DNA from: Gammaproteobacteria bacterium
Lineage (GTDB): Bacteria > Pseudomonadota > Gammaproteobacteria > UBA4575
Direction: 5' to 3'
DNA: 64,000 nt
NCBI GenBank assembly: GCA_014075255.1
Contig: CP046178.1
Coordinates: 506,001 to 570,000, forward strand
Part shown: in pieces, positions 32,657-42,678 of the stretch
Layout of the letters: the number at the start of each line of letters is the position of its first letter
Position numbering within the stretch: position 1 is the stretch's first letter
Translations under genes and position numbers: made by a program
The notes under the pieces: generated by a model
What the model was told of the DNA's origin: nothing
Seen by the model: the letters and a program-made list of their open reading frames with translations, nothing else
The model's database searches: none

Positions 32657-35107
32657 ATGATATTTATCGTGTGGTTGGTAGCAATAGGAGCGTTGGCTTT
32701 TGGCATGGCCAGGGCTCAGTGGTCATATGTAGTGTGGACTGCTGTACTAGGGGGTGCTCTTTTAGTGCTCTCCTTGTCTCCATTTCTAGGCGGGGTTGCC
32801 ATGTGGATACTCTGGATACTATTCATCCCACTTGCATTGCTAAATGTAGAGAGTGTACGCATTTCAATGTTAAGCAAACCGATGCTTGCCTATGTGAAAA
32901 GAATTTTACCGCCCATGTCGGATACCGAGCGTGATGCCATTGAAGCGGGAACCGCCTGGTGGGAAGCTGAGTTATTTCGTGGTAATCCTGAATGGGATCA
33001 ACTTTTAAAACATGAAACTTCTGAGCTTTCAGTGGAAGAGCAAGCTTTTTTAGATGGGCCGGTAGATGAACTTTGCGCCATGATTGATGATTGGCAAGTT
33101 ACCAATGAGTTAAATGATTTAACACCAGAAACCTGGAAATTTATTAAGAAAAATAAATTCTTGGGAATGATCATCCCGAAAAAATACGGTGGCTTAGAAT
33201 TTTCAGCCATTGCCCATTCATCTGTTGTAATGAAAATCTCCACACGCAGTGGTACGGCCGGGGTATCCGTAATGGTGCCGAATTCACTCGGACCTGCTGA
33301 ATTGTTATTACATTACGGTACAGAAGAACAAAAGAATCATTATTTACCACGCTTAGCCGTCGGCAAAGAAATTCCATGCTTTGCATTGACCGGTCCAAAA
33401 GCAGGTTCGGATGCAGGGGCAATTCCAGATACAGGTGTAGTGTGTAAAGGCAAGCATGAAGGCAAAGAAGCGTTAGGGCTTAGATTAAATTGGGAAAAGC
33501 GGTACATCACCTTGGGCCCCATTGCGACAGTCTTAGGTTTAGCATTTAAAGCGTATGACCCTGATGGTTTATTAGGTGATCAGGAAGATCTCGGTATCAC
33601 GTGCGCACTTATTCCCACAACAACTCCGGGAGTTGAAATAGGTAATCGACATAACCCACTTAACTCTGCCTTTCAAAACGGCCCGAATTGGGGTGAAGAT
33701 GTTTTTATCCCAATGGATTGGATTATTGGCGGGCAAGACCAAATCGGTAAAGGCTGGCGCATGTTAGTGGAGTGCTTATCTGTAGGACGTGGTATTTCTT
33801 TACCTGCACTAGGAACAGGCTCAGGTAAGTTTGCTAGCTATATGACAGGTGCCTATGCGGCAGTACGTAAACAATTCAATGTGCCGATTGGAAAATTTGA
33901 AGGTGTCGAAGAAGCGTTAACGCGAATTGGTGGTTTAACCTATATGATGGAAGCAGGGCGAAGATTAACAGCTTCTGCAATTGATCATGGAGAAAAACCA
34001 TCTGTAGTCACTGCAATTCTTAAATATCACAATACCGAAGGGATGCGCCAAGTTATTAATGATTCGATGGATGTGCACGGTGGACGCGGTATATGTATTG
34101 GTCCGAGCAATTATCTTGCACGGGCATATCAGTCAATTCCAATTAGCATTACGGTAGAAGGTGCTAACATTCTTACCCGCAGTTTAATAATTTTTGGTCA
34201 AGGTGCGATGCGTTGTCACCCGCACTTGATTGAAGAAGTCACCGCAGCTTCACTTGAAAATAAACAAGAAGGTTTAAACCGGTTTGATCAAGCGTTATTC
34301 AAACATCTTGGCTACGCAGTATGCAATGGAGCAAGATCATTTTTATATGGGCTTACACGAAGTCGTTTAGCACCAAGCCCTATCGAAGGGCCTACGCGTG
34401 GTTACTTTAAACGCCTTGCAAGAATGAGTGCGAGCTATGCATTTGTATCAGACTTTGCCATGTTGTTTTTGGGCGGCGGTTTAAAACGTAAAGAAAAACT
34501 ATCAGGTCGTTTTGCTGATGCGTTAAGTTATATGTATCTAAGCTCTGCCATATTAAAGCGTTATGAAGACACGGGTCGTCCAGCAGAAGATATGCCTTTT
34601 GTTGAATGGAGTACGAAATATTGTTTATACAATGTTCAAGACGCATTAGATGAAATTTTAAGAAACTTTCCATCGACGATAGTGGGCCAAGTTCTACGGT
34701 TAATTGTTTTCCCAACTGGGAAAAGTTTGCGTTATCCTAATGATAAAGTTGGGCATGAAGTCGCTAAACGATTAATTGTGCCATCTGAAACCAGAGATCG
34801 GTTAACGGATGGTGTGTATAAAACGCTTGACCCTAAAGATCCAATCGGTTGTGTTCAATATGCGTTCCAGGCGGTTACTGCTGCAAAAGATGCTGAACGT
34901 AAACTCAAAAAAGCACGTATTCGTCCTCCAGAATTAGGCAGACCAACTAAATGGTTAGAAGATGCGGTGGCGCAAGGTGTGATAACTCAAGAAGAAGCAA
35001 CATTGGTAGAGGTTTCTCATAAAGCTACACGAGAAGCCATCATGGTAGATGACTTTCCACCTAAGAAAGTTGCAGCAAAACGAAAAGCAACTAAAAAAGC
35101 AGCGTAA
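32657..35107 (+). CDS. fadE: Acyl-CoA dehydrogenase FadE
   Basis: An 816-residue enzyme matching the long bacterial FadE (E. coli 814 residues), which performs the first step of fatty acid beta-oxidation. It has two N-terminal membrane helices (about 1-60), the acyl-CoA dehydrogenase core with KYGGLEFSAIAHS, FALTGPKAGSDAGAIPD and ITVEGANILTRSLIIFGQG, and a C-terminal DUF1974-type extension ending in a Lys/Ala-rich tail (KKVAAKRKATKKAA). ACGGGAGGA lies 8 bases before the ATG. A thioesterase follows 5 bases later in the same operon. Confidence 0.95.
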   Translation: MIFIVWLVAIGALAFGMARAQWSYVVWTAVLGGALLVLSLSPFLGGVAMWILWILFIPLALLNVESVRISMLSKPMLAYVKRILPPMSDTERDAIEAGTAWWEAELFRGNPEWDQLLKHETSELSVEEQAFLDGPVDELCAMIDDWQVTNELNDLTPETWKFIKKNKFLGMIIPKKYGGLEFSAIAHSSVVMKISTRSGTAGVSVMVPNSLGPAELLLHYGTEEQKNHYLPRLAVGKEIPCFALTGPKAGSDAGAIPDTGVVCKGKHEGKEALGLRLNWEKRYITLGPIATVLGLAFKAYDPDGLLGDQEDLGITCALIPTTTPGVEIGNRHNPLNSAFQNGPNWGEDVFIPMDWIIGGQDQIGKGWRMLVECLSVGRGISLPALGTGSGKFASYMTGAYAAVRKQFNVPIGKFEGVEEALTRIGGLTYMMEAGRRLTASAIDHGEKPSVVTAILKYHNTEGMRQVINDSMDVHGGRGICIGPSNYLARAYQSIPISITVEGANILTRSLIIFGQGAMRCHPHLIEEVTAASLENKQEGLNRFDQALFKHLGYAVCNGARSFLYGLTRSRLAPSPIEGPTRGYFKRLARMSASYAFVSDFAMLFLGGGLKRKEKLSGRFADALSYMYLSSAILKRYEDTGRPAEDMPFVEWSTKYCLYNVQDALDEILRNFPSTIVGQVLRLIVFPTGKSLRYPNDKVGHEVAKRLIVPSETRDRLTDGVYKTLDPKDPIGCVQYAFQAVTAAKDAERKLKKARIRPPELGRPTKWLEDAVAQGVITQEEATLVEVSHKATREAIMVDDFPPKKVAAKRKATKKAA

Positions 35108-35112
35108 AGTAA

Positions 35113-35574
35113 ATGTCAGATGTAGAACTAGGCGGTGCCATTAAAAGGCTCGAAAATTTCGAGCCTTTTAAAATGATGCAGGTTGAAATTTTGAAACTCA
35201 CTCCAGATTGGCGATCCATAAAACTTTTGTTGCCGCTTTCTAAGGCGGCTACGAACCATCAAGGTACCATGTTTGGTGGTTTCATGGCATCACTCGCAGA
35301 TCCTGTGGCTGCACTTTCGTGTGGAAAACTATTTCCAGGTTATGCAGCTTGGACACGCAAACTAACAATTGATTTTTTACGTGCGGGCACCACTGATTTA
35401 GAGCTACATTTTGATTTCCCTCCTGATCTAGAGCCCATCATTAAAAAAGAGTTAGAAGAAAAAGGTCGCAGCACCCTCACATTTACTTATGCGTATCATT
35501 TAAAAGACGGATCACTCTGTGCAGAAGTAAAATGCACAGTTGCCATACGTCCACAAGGTTATATGAAGAAGTAG
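35113..35574 (+). CDS. Hotdog-fold thioesterase (DUF4442/PaaI-like)
   Basis: A 153-residue hotdog-fold protein. The segment NHQGTMFGGFMASLADPVAALSC (starting near residue 49) is the central helix of PaaI/DUF4442 thioesterases, with the usual HxGxxFGG pattern. AWTRKLTIDFLRAGTTDL gives the following strands. It probably hydrolyses acyl-CoA formed or stalled in beta-oxidation, which fits its place 5 bases after fadE. Confidence 0.8.
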   Translation: MSDVELGGAIKRLENFEPFKMMQVEILKLTPDWRSIKLLLPLSKAATNHQGTMFGGFMASLADPVAALSCGKLFPGYAAWTRKLTIDFLRAGTTDLELHFDFPPDLEPIIKKELEEKGRSTLTFTYAYHLKDGSLCAEVKCTVAIRPQGYMKK

Positions 35575-35638
35575 GCAATTATATAAGGAAAAGTCTTTGG
35601 TTTCCCATTATTTTGTTGATTAAGCGTTATAAGTCCCT

Positions 35639-36160
35639 ATGAAAACTATCCTTGAATTTTCACCGATAATTCTATTTTTTATAGTTTACAAATTATCAGA
35701 TATTTATTATGCCACAGCAGCATTGATGATTTCTTATGCTGCACTTGTTTTAGTGATGTGGCTAAGTAAGCGTAAGGTAGAAAAAATACATGTTATTAGT
35801 TTAATTGCATTACTAATATTTGGTGGGATGACGCTTACCTTTAAAGATCCATTATTTATCAAATGGAAACCAACCGTTGTAAATTTTATATTGGGTAGTG
35901 TTTTTTTGGTCAGCCCATTAATGAAATCTGTGAACATTGCAGAACGCATGATGGGCAGCGTGTTTGATTTGAGTCAAGAGCTTTGGCAGAAAGTTAATCT
36001 GAGCTGGATTATTTTCTTTTTTGTGAGTGGTCTGCTTAATATTATAGTGGCCTATACATGCGAGGAATCAACCTGGGTGAATTTCAAACTATTTGGTTTA
36101 ACTGGGATAGGTATTATTTTTATGGCAGGTTTGTTTCTTTCTCTGCGTAAATATATTTAG
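35639..36160 (+). CDS. yciB: Intracellular septation protein YciB/IspZ
   Basis: A 173-residue inner-membrane protein with five helices. The order of LEFSPIILFFIVYKLSDIYYAT (first helix, split here only by eye), KVEKIHVISLIALLIFGGMT, FKDPLFIKWKPTVVNF and the C-terminal NIIVAYTCEESTWVNFKLFG are hallmarks of YciB. The protein takes part in envelope integrity and septation. It stands alone, followed by the terminator at 36316. Confidence 0.93.
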   Translation: MKTILEFSPIILFFIVYKLSDIYYATAALMISYAALVLVMWLSKRKVEKIHVISLIALLIFGGMTLTFKDPLFIKWKPTVVNFILGSVFLVSPLMKSVNIAERMMGSVFDLSQELWQKVNLSWIIFFFVSGLLNIIVAYTCEESTWVNFKLFGLTGIGIIFMAGLFLSLRKYI

Positions 36161-36315
36161 TAACGGTAAAGGGGTATTGGTGAGGATGATGTGTGCATGT
36201 CCGCAATAAAATATAAATTAAAATACTCCAAATTAAGCAAATCACATAGTACTTACTAACTAAGGTGGTGTTGTCTTACTTTTTACTATAATTTTTTATA
36301 AAAAGTATGTTGCAT

Positions 36316-36343
36316 AAAAAAGCCCCTGAATAGGGGCTTTTTT
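36316..36343. terminator. Strong bidirectional terminator
   Basis: A 7-base GC-rich stem (AGCCCCT / AGGGGCT) with a GAAT loop, flanked by six A on the left and six T on the right. It works for either strand: 156 bases after yciB and 21 bases beyond the stop of the PEP-CTERM gene. Confidence 0.9.
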
Positions 36344-36363
36344 AATTCTAGATTTAGGCGGGG

Positions 36364-36561
36364 TTACTTCTTGTTCTTAAAGTAACGAATACCTACAACA
36401 GCTGCAATACCAGCTGCGAGCAAGCCTAGAGTGCTTGGCTCAGGTACTGATACAGGACCATCGCCATTACAATAAGGTTCGCAGTCTGATAAAGTTCCAG
36501 CAAAAGCTAGGTTGTTTAAAGCTAGCAAAGCTATGCCAGTTAGAATAGTTAGTTTTTTCAT
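36364..36561 (-). CDS. Very short PEP-CTERM sorting-domain protein
   Basis: A 65-residue protein: signal peptide ending at LAFA, a mature stretch of about 18 residues with two cysteines (DCEPYCNGDG), and a canonical PEP-CTERM tail (VPEPSTLGLLAAGIAAV, then a short basic end YFKNKK). PEP-CTERM tails are recognised by exosortase (EpsH-type) and cleaved in the membrane. GGGAGG lies 7 bases before the ATG. The cargo is almost nothing but the sorting signals. No exosortase is in the window. Confidence 0.85.
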   Translation of the reverse strand: MKKLTILTGIALLALNNLAFAGTLSDCEPYCNGDGPVSVPEPSTLGLLAAGIAAVVGIRYFKNKK

Positions 36562-36987
36562 ATTATTTCCTCCCTAAAATTAAGAGCTAGTATTTATATG
36601 CTCTATAAACTGATATCAGGTAAAAAGTTAATAGATATAACCTCTTACTAATTGAATCATAGGTCTGGGTTAAAATAATTTCAACCTGTTATGCATAGGC
36701 TAATTTAGTTAGATTTGGTTCATAAGTTTTAAAAAACTACTGTTTATGAATTACTTACCCACGTAAGCGTATGTGAAATGAGCCTTAGTGGAATACATTA
36801 TTCAACAATAATAATAGTGAAAAGAGCATATCGTATTGTGATTAAACTGCATTTTTAAAGTTGTTTTTTAATAACCTCGTTTAAATGCTTGTATTTATGT
36901 AACTAGTATTTAGATGTAATGCAGGAATGAGTTTGGCGAATAAGTCTAGGGAATATCAGATCGTTTAGTTTCATTTGTTGAATCCGG
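36562..36987. other. Intergenic stretch upstream of the PEP-CTERM gene
   Basis: About 425 AT-rich bases between two minus-strand genes. It holds the PEP-CTERM promoter and, on its right side, the 3' end of the hydroxylase gene. I see no additional gene, no terminator for the hydroxylase and no PEP-CTERM-type conserved upstream element that I can name with confidence. Confidence 0.4.
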
Positions 36988-37791
36988 TCATTTTGCAAAA
37001 GGCATCCAAAGTGATCGCCATACTGAAATAGCTTTTATATTTCTGTATTCCTTCAAACCTAAATTTTCAATGCTATTGCCAGGACTGGGTTCAATTCGTA
37101 ACGTGCCTAACAAACGATCCCAGATCGAAAAAATCGTACCATAATTGTTATCGTGATCTTCTCGAGGAACGGTGTGGTGAATGCGGTGCAACGTTGGTGT
37201 GATCAATATCCAACGAGTTTTATTTTCAAGAAATTTAGGTAAGGTGATTCTGCTGTGTTCAATATAATTCATAAAAGCTACAAACAAATAATTAATTAAC
37301 AAAACGATTGGAGGCAAACCTAATAAGCTGATAACTGCGATAAAAAATATAGAGTTTAAAATAATTTCAAAAGGGTGGAAACGCCAAGCATTGGTAATAT
37401 CGAGATCAAAATCACAATGATGTACTTTGTGCATTTTCCATAAGGAGTCATAGTGGTGGTACATGCGATGTGTTGCATAATGCATTAAGTCTATAGTTAA
37501 CACACCAATTGCAATGGCAAACAGAATAGGGAAGCTGTAATGGTTAAAAAGACCTATGTTTAATTGTTCGGCTGCATAAGCTGTTAACAGAGCAGTAATC
37601 GGGCCTGTAAATTTATTTAATGCGAAAATTATTATATAAAATAAAATATTATTTGCCCAGCGCGTACGCGTGAAGTGATCAAACTTGCTGGCAGGGTTTA
37701 ATGATTCCAAAACTGCAAGCACTAAGAATGTGCTAAGGACAACGAATGTAGCATTGTGCTGTAGCCATTCTGTAATATTAACTTCAGTCAT
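36988..37791 (-). CDS. Sterol desaturase / fatty acid hydroxylase family protein
   Basis: A 267-residue membrane di-iron enzyme. Histidine boxes are complete: HYATHRMYHH (about 105-114), HKVHH (about 121-125) and HRIHH (about 203-207). These bind two irons and hydroxylate or desaturate lipid chains using O2. Four to five helices surround the boxes. The substrate may be a fatty acyl group, an ornithine lipid or a sterol-like lipid. Monocistronic. Confidence 0.88.
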   Translation of the reverse strand: MTEVNITEWLQHNATFVVLSTFLVLAVLESLNPASKFDHFTRTRWANNILFYIIIFALNKFTGPITALLTAYAAEQLNIGLFNHYSFPILFAIAIGVLTIDLMHYATHRMYHHYDSLWKMHKVHHCDFDLDITNAWRFHPFEIILNSIFFIAVISLLGLPPIVLLINYLFVAFMNYIEHSRITLPKFLENKTRWILITPTLHRIHHTVPREDHDNNYGTIFSIWDRLLGTLRIEPSPGNSIENLGLKEYRNIKAISVWRSLWMPFAK

Positions 37792-37926
37792 ATTCGTTTA
37801 TTTTAAATGAAAACTAATAGTATAGATGCTTGTTGCTTTATTGGTTTCACGTTCAAAAAACATTTTACAATTATTCTGACAAGCTTTTTCCATATTAAAG
37901 CCACATTTATGTATAAAAGTATATGA

Positions 37927-38448
37927 ATGGACCGTCGAAAGTTTTTAATTAGATCTTCTTTATGGGTTGGGGCCGTAAGCGCTAGTGGTTTTTATTGGGT
38001 ACATCGATGGCACTACATTGTGATTCATCACAGTGCTGGAAATTATGGGAATATCGAGTTTTTACAAAAAGTACATCGACAACGGCAAGCGGGAGATCCT
38101 ATTGATGCCATTCCGTATCATTACATTATTGGCAATGGAAATGGTCTAGGCATGGGGATAGTTAACAGTGATTGGAGGAATGATTACAAGCTTTGGGGTA
38201 TGCATGTATCGGCTAATAATGTGGACCGTAATTATCGTGGTGTGGGGATTTGTTTAGTCGGCAATTATGAAAAACAAAGTGTGCCTGAACTACAGTATCA
38301 ATCACTCCTTGCCTTAACGAAAAACCTGATGGCGACGTATAGCATTGGCCCTAATCATGTAACCGGTCATGGCCATACCGATGGGGAGTCTACGAAGTGT
38401 CCGGGTAGGTTTTTTCCTATGGAGAGATTTAAGAAGGAGATTAGCTAA
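37927..38448 (+). CDS. N-acetylmuramoyl-L-alanine amidase (PGRP/Amidase_2 fold), Tat signal
   Basis: A 173-residue peptidoglycan amidase. The N-terminus DRRKFLIRSS followed by a hydrophobic stretch is a good twin-arginine signal. The amidase domain shows the first zinc ligand in YIVIHHSAGN (about 30-39) and the second set in HVTGHGHTDGESTKCPG (His and Cys), as in AmpD/PGRP proteins. It probably trims or recycles peptidoglycan outside the cytoplasm. Starts 3 bases after a leftover TATATGA; no clear ribosome binding site. Confidence 0.85.
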   Translation: MDRRKFLIRSSLWVGAVSASGFYWVHRWHYIVIHHSAGNYGNIEFLQKVHRQRQAGDPIDAIPYHYIIGNGNGLGMGIVNSDWRNDYKLWGMHVSANNVDRNYRGVGICLVGNYEKQSVPELQYQSLLALTKNLMATYSIGPNHVTGHGHTDGESTKCPGRFFPMERFKKEIS

Positions 38449-38726
38449 TTGAACCAATCTTATGAAAGTTAAGGTGTTTTTAGTTGCAAATGCAGCTTTT
38501 TAGATCTTCGAATCTTAGTATGTTGCATGGTCCTTAATTCACCACATATTAGCACGGTCACTGTCGAAGCCAATATTCCAGCAGTCCATTTGTGTTGTTC
38601 CTCAGCTTATTCGATTTCCATGAATAACGAGGTCAACTGGCGCTGTAACTCGGCCATTTATCGTTATTGGAATGAGTGAAATATGTGAAATTATTACAAT
38701 TTAGCCTGAAATATAAGGTTAAATTT

Positions 38727-39893
38727 ATGAGCAACGTATCCACATACACTGTGATCAGTACTGGCGAAATTCATGACGATTATGGATTAGAAGAGGTTCT
38801 GAGTAGCTTCGCAATGTTATTTAAAACCACTCCTGAGAAAGCGGGTACTTATGTGGGTGTGCAAAAGATTTTAAAGAAAGATCTGGAGCTCACTAAAGCT
38901 CAGGCATTGAAGTCACGCCTTGAAAGTATCGGAATGGTGATTGCATTAAAAGAACATAAACCCGTAGCCCGCACAGATTCGATGTCATTGTCTATTGAGG
39001 ACAAGGCCCCGATTAAAGCGGATACAACCATGACATGCCCTAAATGTGATTTGCGACAAGAGAAGGCAGAGCAATGCTCAGGTTGCGGGGTGTATGTAGA
39101 AAAGTTATTAGCGCCATCCGCTAATGATACCGTGATTGGGCCCTCTACTGTTATTGGTCAACCTGCTATAACAGAAACGCCTACCGCAACTACAACTGAA
39201 TCACCCACAACCTCAACAACTGTTACTTCAATACAAGACGGCGACTCATTGAAAATGAGCGGCATAGTCGCTGCTGCCGTTGCGGCGGTAATTGGCGCGT
39301 TGCTTTGGAAATTCATCACAGTGTTTTTTAATTATGAACTGGGTTTTATTGCTTGGGGGATTGGACTTGGTGTTGGGGTGGGTGCTGCGATGTTTAATTC
39401 CAAAGGAATGTCAACCGGAATTATTTGTGGCGTTTTCGCGTTGCTTGCCATATTAGGTGGAAAGTATATGGCGATACAGTCTTTTCAAGATACGTGGGCC
39501 AATGATATTTCTACCGCTATTGAAGGCCAGGAAGTAGAGTTTGAAGAATATTACCAACAAGATTTAAAAGCCGCAGAAGCATTTAGTGATGGTGTTGAAA
39601 GTAAAGAGGAATTAATTAAATTCATGAATGAGCATGGGTACTCTGAATTCTATGAAGTAGAAAATATCACGGATGAAGAAATTGCTGATTTTAATGAGTA
39701 TGTAGTGCCTCACTTGAAAAAGATTGCTGAAGAACAACCAAGCTTTGAAGAATGGGCTAAAGGTAGTTTTGGAGATGCGCTTAATGATGTTTCAACAATG
39801 GAGCTTGTGAAATCGGATATAGGGATTATGGGAATTATATTTTTGTTTCTTGGTGTGGGAACTGCATTTAAAATTGGCAAAGGTGATGAGTAA
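38727..39893 (+). CDS. Zinc-ribbon membrane protein
   Basis: A 388-residue protein with three parts: an N-terminal domain of about 80 residues (TYTVISTGEIHDDYGLEEVL, then TKAQALKSRLESIGMVIALKE, reminiscent of a ribosomal L7/L12-like fold), a four-cysteine zinc ribbon (CPKC-X10-CSGC), a Thr/Ser-rich linker, and two or three membrane helices (about 175-255) followed by an acidic helical domain and one more helix at the end. I prefer ATG 38727 over GTG 38676. No function known. Zinc ribbon plus membrane anchors suggests regulation or sensing, which is inference. Confidence 0.65.
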   Translation: MSNVSTYTVISTGEIHDDYGLEEVLSSFAMLFKTTPEKAGTYVGVQKILKKDLELTKAQALKSRLESIGMVIALKEHKPVARTDSMSLSIEDKAPIKADTTMTCPKCDLRQEKAEQCSGCGVYVEKLLAPSANDTVIGPSTVIGQPAITETPTATTTESPTTSTTVTSIQDGDSLKMSGIVAAAVAAVIGALLWKFITVFFNYELGFIAWGIGLGVGVGAAMFNSKGMSTGIICGVFALLAILGGKYMAIQSFQDTWANDISTAIEGQEVEFEEYYQQDLKAAEAFSDGVESKEELIKFMNEHGYSEFYEVENITDEEIADFNEYVVPHLKKIAEEQPSFEEWAKGSFGDALNDVSTMELVKSDIGIMGIIFLFLGVGTAFKIGKGDE

Positions 39894-39976
39894 TTATTGA
39901 ATTGATTTAGAATACGTAGGTATTGGGGATTATAAGTAAGAAAGTGCGGTCTTAAAATTTGTTCTATGATTTTAAA

Positions 39977-40549
39977 TCAACGCAAAGATTTTAATAAAAC
40001 ATAGACCGCACCCGTTCCTCCATCGTTTTGTCTTGCGGAACAAAATGCAAGTATCTCATTACGTTGTTGTAACCATGTATTCACCATTGGTTTTAGCTTG
40101 GGTCCTTGATTGTTGGAACCATACCCTTTGCCATGAATGATTCTAACGCACCGAATGTTTTCTTCTCTTGAAAGCTGAATAAATTTTGCTAAAGCGATCT
40201 GCGCTTCGGGTCGAGTGTAGCCATGTAGATCTAATTCAGCACCAATGCTGTATTGACCTTTTTTGAGTTTTTTAAAAATACTTTTTTGAATGCCGGAGCG
40301 GCAAAAAGACAAACTGTCGCCAGGCTGTAAGTCTTCCACTTCTAGACTAACTTCTAAAGACTCTTGCAATACGCGCTGCTCATCTTTAATGGTTTCTTTA
40401 GGAATAGGGTCCGGCTTAGGCTTAGGAGTGTGTATATCAGCGCGGTTATGCTGTTCTCCCGGTAATGGCTTTACATTGTCTAATAGGTCGGCAAAGCTTA
40501 AGTCATCCTGTGATTTTGAGTCTCCTTTGGAGTCTTTAGGCTCAGACAT
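39977..40549 (-). CDS. Smr-domain protein
   Basis: A 190-residue protein with a low-complexity, charged N-terminal half and a C-terminal Smr (MutS2-related) domain: AELDLHGYTRPEAQIAL (about 104-120), RIIHGKGYGSN and GGTGAVYVLL. Smr domains bind or nick DNA or RNA; free-standing forms such as SmrA/SmrB (rescue of collided ribosomes for SmrB) share this arrangement and length. It is divergent from surE, with about 110 bases between the starts. Confidence 0.9.
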   Translation of the reverse strand: MSEPKDSKGDSKSQDDLSFADLLDNVKPLPGEQHNRADIHTPKPKPDPIPKETIKDEQRVLQESLEVSLEVEDLQPGDSLSFCRSGIQKSIFKKLKKGQYSIGAELDLHGYTRPEAQIALAKFIQLSREENIRCVRIIHGKGYGSNNQGPKLKPMVNTWLQQRNEILAFCSARQNDGGTGAVYVLLKSLR

Positions 40550-40658
40550 TAGTAAATTTCCATTTTAGTGTTTGAATTTGCTACTATTTCTCTCACGGTA
40601 CTAAGTAGTATTCAACCTGCCGCTTGTATTAATTTTACCCTTTTATGTAGCAATACAC

Positions 40659-41411
40659 ATGCACCTTTTATTAAGTAATGATGATGGCATACATGCCAGT
40701 GGTCTTAGATTATTGGCTGAAGCCTTAGCGCCACTGGGAAAAATTTCTGTGGTGGCACCTAACCGTAACCGTAGTGCAGCCAGTAATTCTTTAACGCTAG
40801 AGCGACCGATTCGTGCTCAAGAGGTTGCCGATAATTGGTATAGCGTGGATGGCACGCCCACAGACTGTGTGCATTTGGCGATTACAGGCTTATTGAAAGA
40901 TGAGCCAGATATTGTAGTGTCGGGAATAAATGCTGGCGCCAACCTAGGGGATGATGTGATTTATTCAGGAACGGTAGCGGCGGCAATCGAGGGTCGTTTC
41001 TTAGGGTTGCCTGCAGTGGCCATCTCGATTGCATCCTTTCAACCTAAGTATCTGCAGGATGCAGCACAAGTGAGTGCGGCAATGATTAAAAACCTTACCG
41101 AAAATTCTTTACCTAGTGATGTAATTATTAATATTAATATACCGGACATTGCAAAAGACGAACTGAAAGGGGTGCAAACCACTCGTTTAGGCAATCGACA
41201 TAAAGCTGAACCGGTTATTGAAGCAAAGGATCCACGCGGCAAGCCTATTTATTGGGTAGGTGCTGCAGGACCTGAACAAGATGCTGGCATTGGTACTGAC
41301 TTTTATGCAGTGAATAATGATTATGTTTCGGTTTCTCCTATGCATTTGGATCTAACGCATTACAAAGCAATGGAAGATGTTGAAAAGTGGGTATCTAGCT
41401 GTGAACTCTAA
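40659..41411 (+). CDS. surE: 5'/3'-nucleotidase SurE
   Basis: A 250-residue survival protein that removes phosphate from nucleoside monophosphates. The metal-binding [13 protein letters not shown] at the start (Asp, Asp), the [15 protein letters not shown] loop with Ser, and [20 protein letters not shown] with Asn are the standard SurE sites. It leads the surE-pcm-yqaA-nlpD operon, the usual proteobacterial order. Confidence 0.95.
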   Translation: MHLLLSNDDGIHASGLRLLAEALAPLGKISVVAPNRNRSAASNSLTLERPIRAQEVADNWYSVDGTPTDCVHLAITGLLKDEPDIVVSGINAGANLGDDVIYSGTVAAAIEGRFLGLPAVAISIASFQPKYLQDAAQVSAAMIKNLTENSLPSDVIININIPDIAKDELKGVQTTRLGNRHKAEPVIEAKDPRGKPIYWVGAAGPEQDAGIGTDFYAVNNDYVSVSPMHLDLTHYKAMEDVEKWVSSCEL

Positions 41412-41430
41412 ACATCAAGCAGGCATTGGT

Positions 41431-42066
41431 ATGACTTCTCAGCGCACGCGAGATCGGTTAATTACTCGCTTAGAAGAAAAAGGGATTACTAATGATCAAG
41501 TGCTTGAAGCGATGCGCATGACTCCAAGACATTTGTTTGTAGATGAAGCATTGGCTTCACGCGCTTACGAAGACACTGCTTTACCCATCGGACATAAACA
41601 GACTATCTCGCAACCCTATGTAGTGGCACGCATGACCGAGGCGATTATAAAAGATGGTATTCCTAAAAAAGTGTTAGAAGTAGGCACAGGTTCTGGATAT
41701 CAAGGTGCCATTCTTGCCGCACTTATTAAAGATGTGTACACGGTAGAAAGAGTGGAGCCTTTGTATCAACAAGCTAGACGGCGCGCGATGGAGCTTGGTA
41801 TACGAAATATTAGATTTAAACTTTCAGATGGTGCATGGGGATGGGAAAGTTATGCACCTTATGATGCAATCGTAGTTACCGCAGCACCTAAAGAGATCCC
41901 GGATGCCCTAATAGATCAGTTAGGCGAAAATGGACGTTTAGTCATTCCGGTGGGAAAAACTTCTGAAGTTCAAGATTTAATGCTATTGCATAAAACTAAA
42001 GATGGAATAATAAAAGAACGACTTGATGGTGTGAGTTTTGTGCCGCTCATACAAGGAAGTGTATGA
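41431..42066 (+). CDS. pcm: Protein-L-isoaspartate O-methyltransferase
   Basis: A 211-residue SAM-dependent repair enzyme that methylates isoaspartyl residues in damaged proteins. Seen are the [17 protein letters not shown] segment, the SAM motif [15 protein letters not shown] and [14 protein letters not shown]. In-frame GTG at 41401 and TTG at 41377 would overlap surE; the ATG at 41431 matches where the family normally starts, 19 bases after surE stops. Confidence 0.93.
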   Translation: MTSQRTRDRLITRLEEKGITNDQVLEAMRMTPRHLFVDEALASRAYEDTALPIGHKQTISQPYVVARMTEAIIKDGIPKKVLEVGTGSGYQGAILAALIKDVYTVERVEPLYQQARRRAMELGIRNIRFKLSDGAWGWESYAPYDAIVVTAAPKEIPDALIDQLGENGRLVIPVGKTSEVQDLMLLHKTKDGIIKERLDGVSFVPLIQGSV

Positions 42067-42093
42067 ATTTCTTTGATGTAAGAGTTTAGTAAA

Positions 42094-42678
42094 GTGAAAT
42101 TATTCACGAAACTTTATGAAAAAGTGATGGGTTGGTCAAAGCATCCACATGCTTCGTATTATTTGGGTGCATTAAGTTTTGCAGAATCATCTTTCTTCCC
42201 CATTCCACCCGATGTAATGTTGGCGCCGATGTCGGTTGCACGTCCGAATCGAGCTTGGTGGTATGCATTTTTAACGACCATTACCTCTGTGTTAGGTGGT
42301 GTTCTTGGTTACTTTATTGGCGCATTTGCGTTTGAATATATTGATCCTTGGTTACAAACTTCTTCATATTTACCAAAATTTGAAACGGCAAAAGAGTGGT
42401 TTGCTGAATGGGGCGTTTGGGTAGTGTTTGTAGCGGGGTTTTCTCCGATTCCATACAAGTTGTTTACGATTACTGCAGGCGTGCTGTCTTTAGCACTTAT
42501 TCCCTTTATTGTTGCGTCTTTTATAGGTAGAGGATCACGATTTTTTCTCGTTGCGGGTATTCTTAAGTATGCTGGCCCTAAGCTTGAGCCTTTAGTGATG
42601 AAATATGTTGAATGGATTGGCTGGATTACGGTCTTATTACTCATTGCCGTAGTCATCTATTTTAAATATTTACATTAA
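42094..42678 (+). CDS. yqaA: YqaA family membrane protein (DedA/VTT-related)
   Basis: A 194-residue inner-membrane protein of the DedA-like VTT group. It has the SFAESSFFPIPPDVMLAPM segment after the first helix, the LGGVLGYFIGAFAFEY helix and the VAGFSPIPYKLFTITAGVL re-entrant-like motif typical of YqaA. These proteins are linked to lipid handling and membrane homeostasis. It starts at GTG and ends exactly where the nlpD ATG begins. Confidence 0.9.
   Translation: MKLFTKLYEKVMGWSKHPHASYYLGALSFAESSFFPIPPDVMLAPMSVARPNRAWWYAFLTTITSVLGGVLGYFIGAFAFEYIDPWLQTSSYLPKFETAKEWFAEWGVWVVFVAGFSPIPYKLFTITAGVLSLALIPFIVASFIGRGSRFFLVAGILKYAGPKLEPLVMKYVEWIGWITVLLLIAVVIYFKYLH

Noticed and set aside
42309-42656. 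Minus-strand open frame opposite yqaA
   Set aside because: The sense protein is clearly YqaA within a conserved operon; the antisense is a composition effect.
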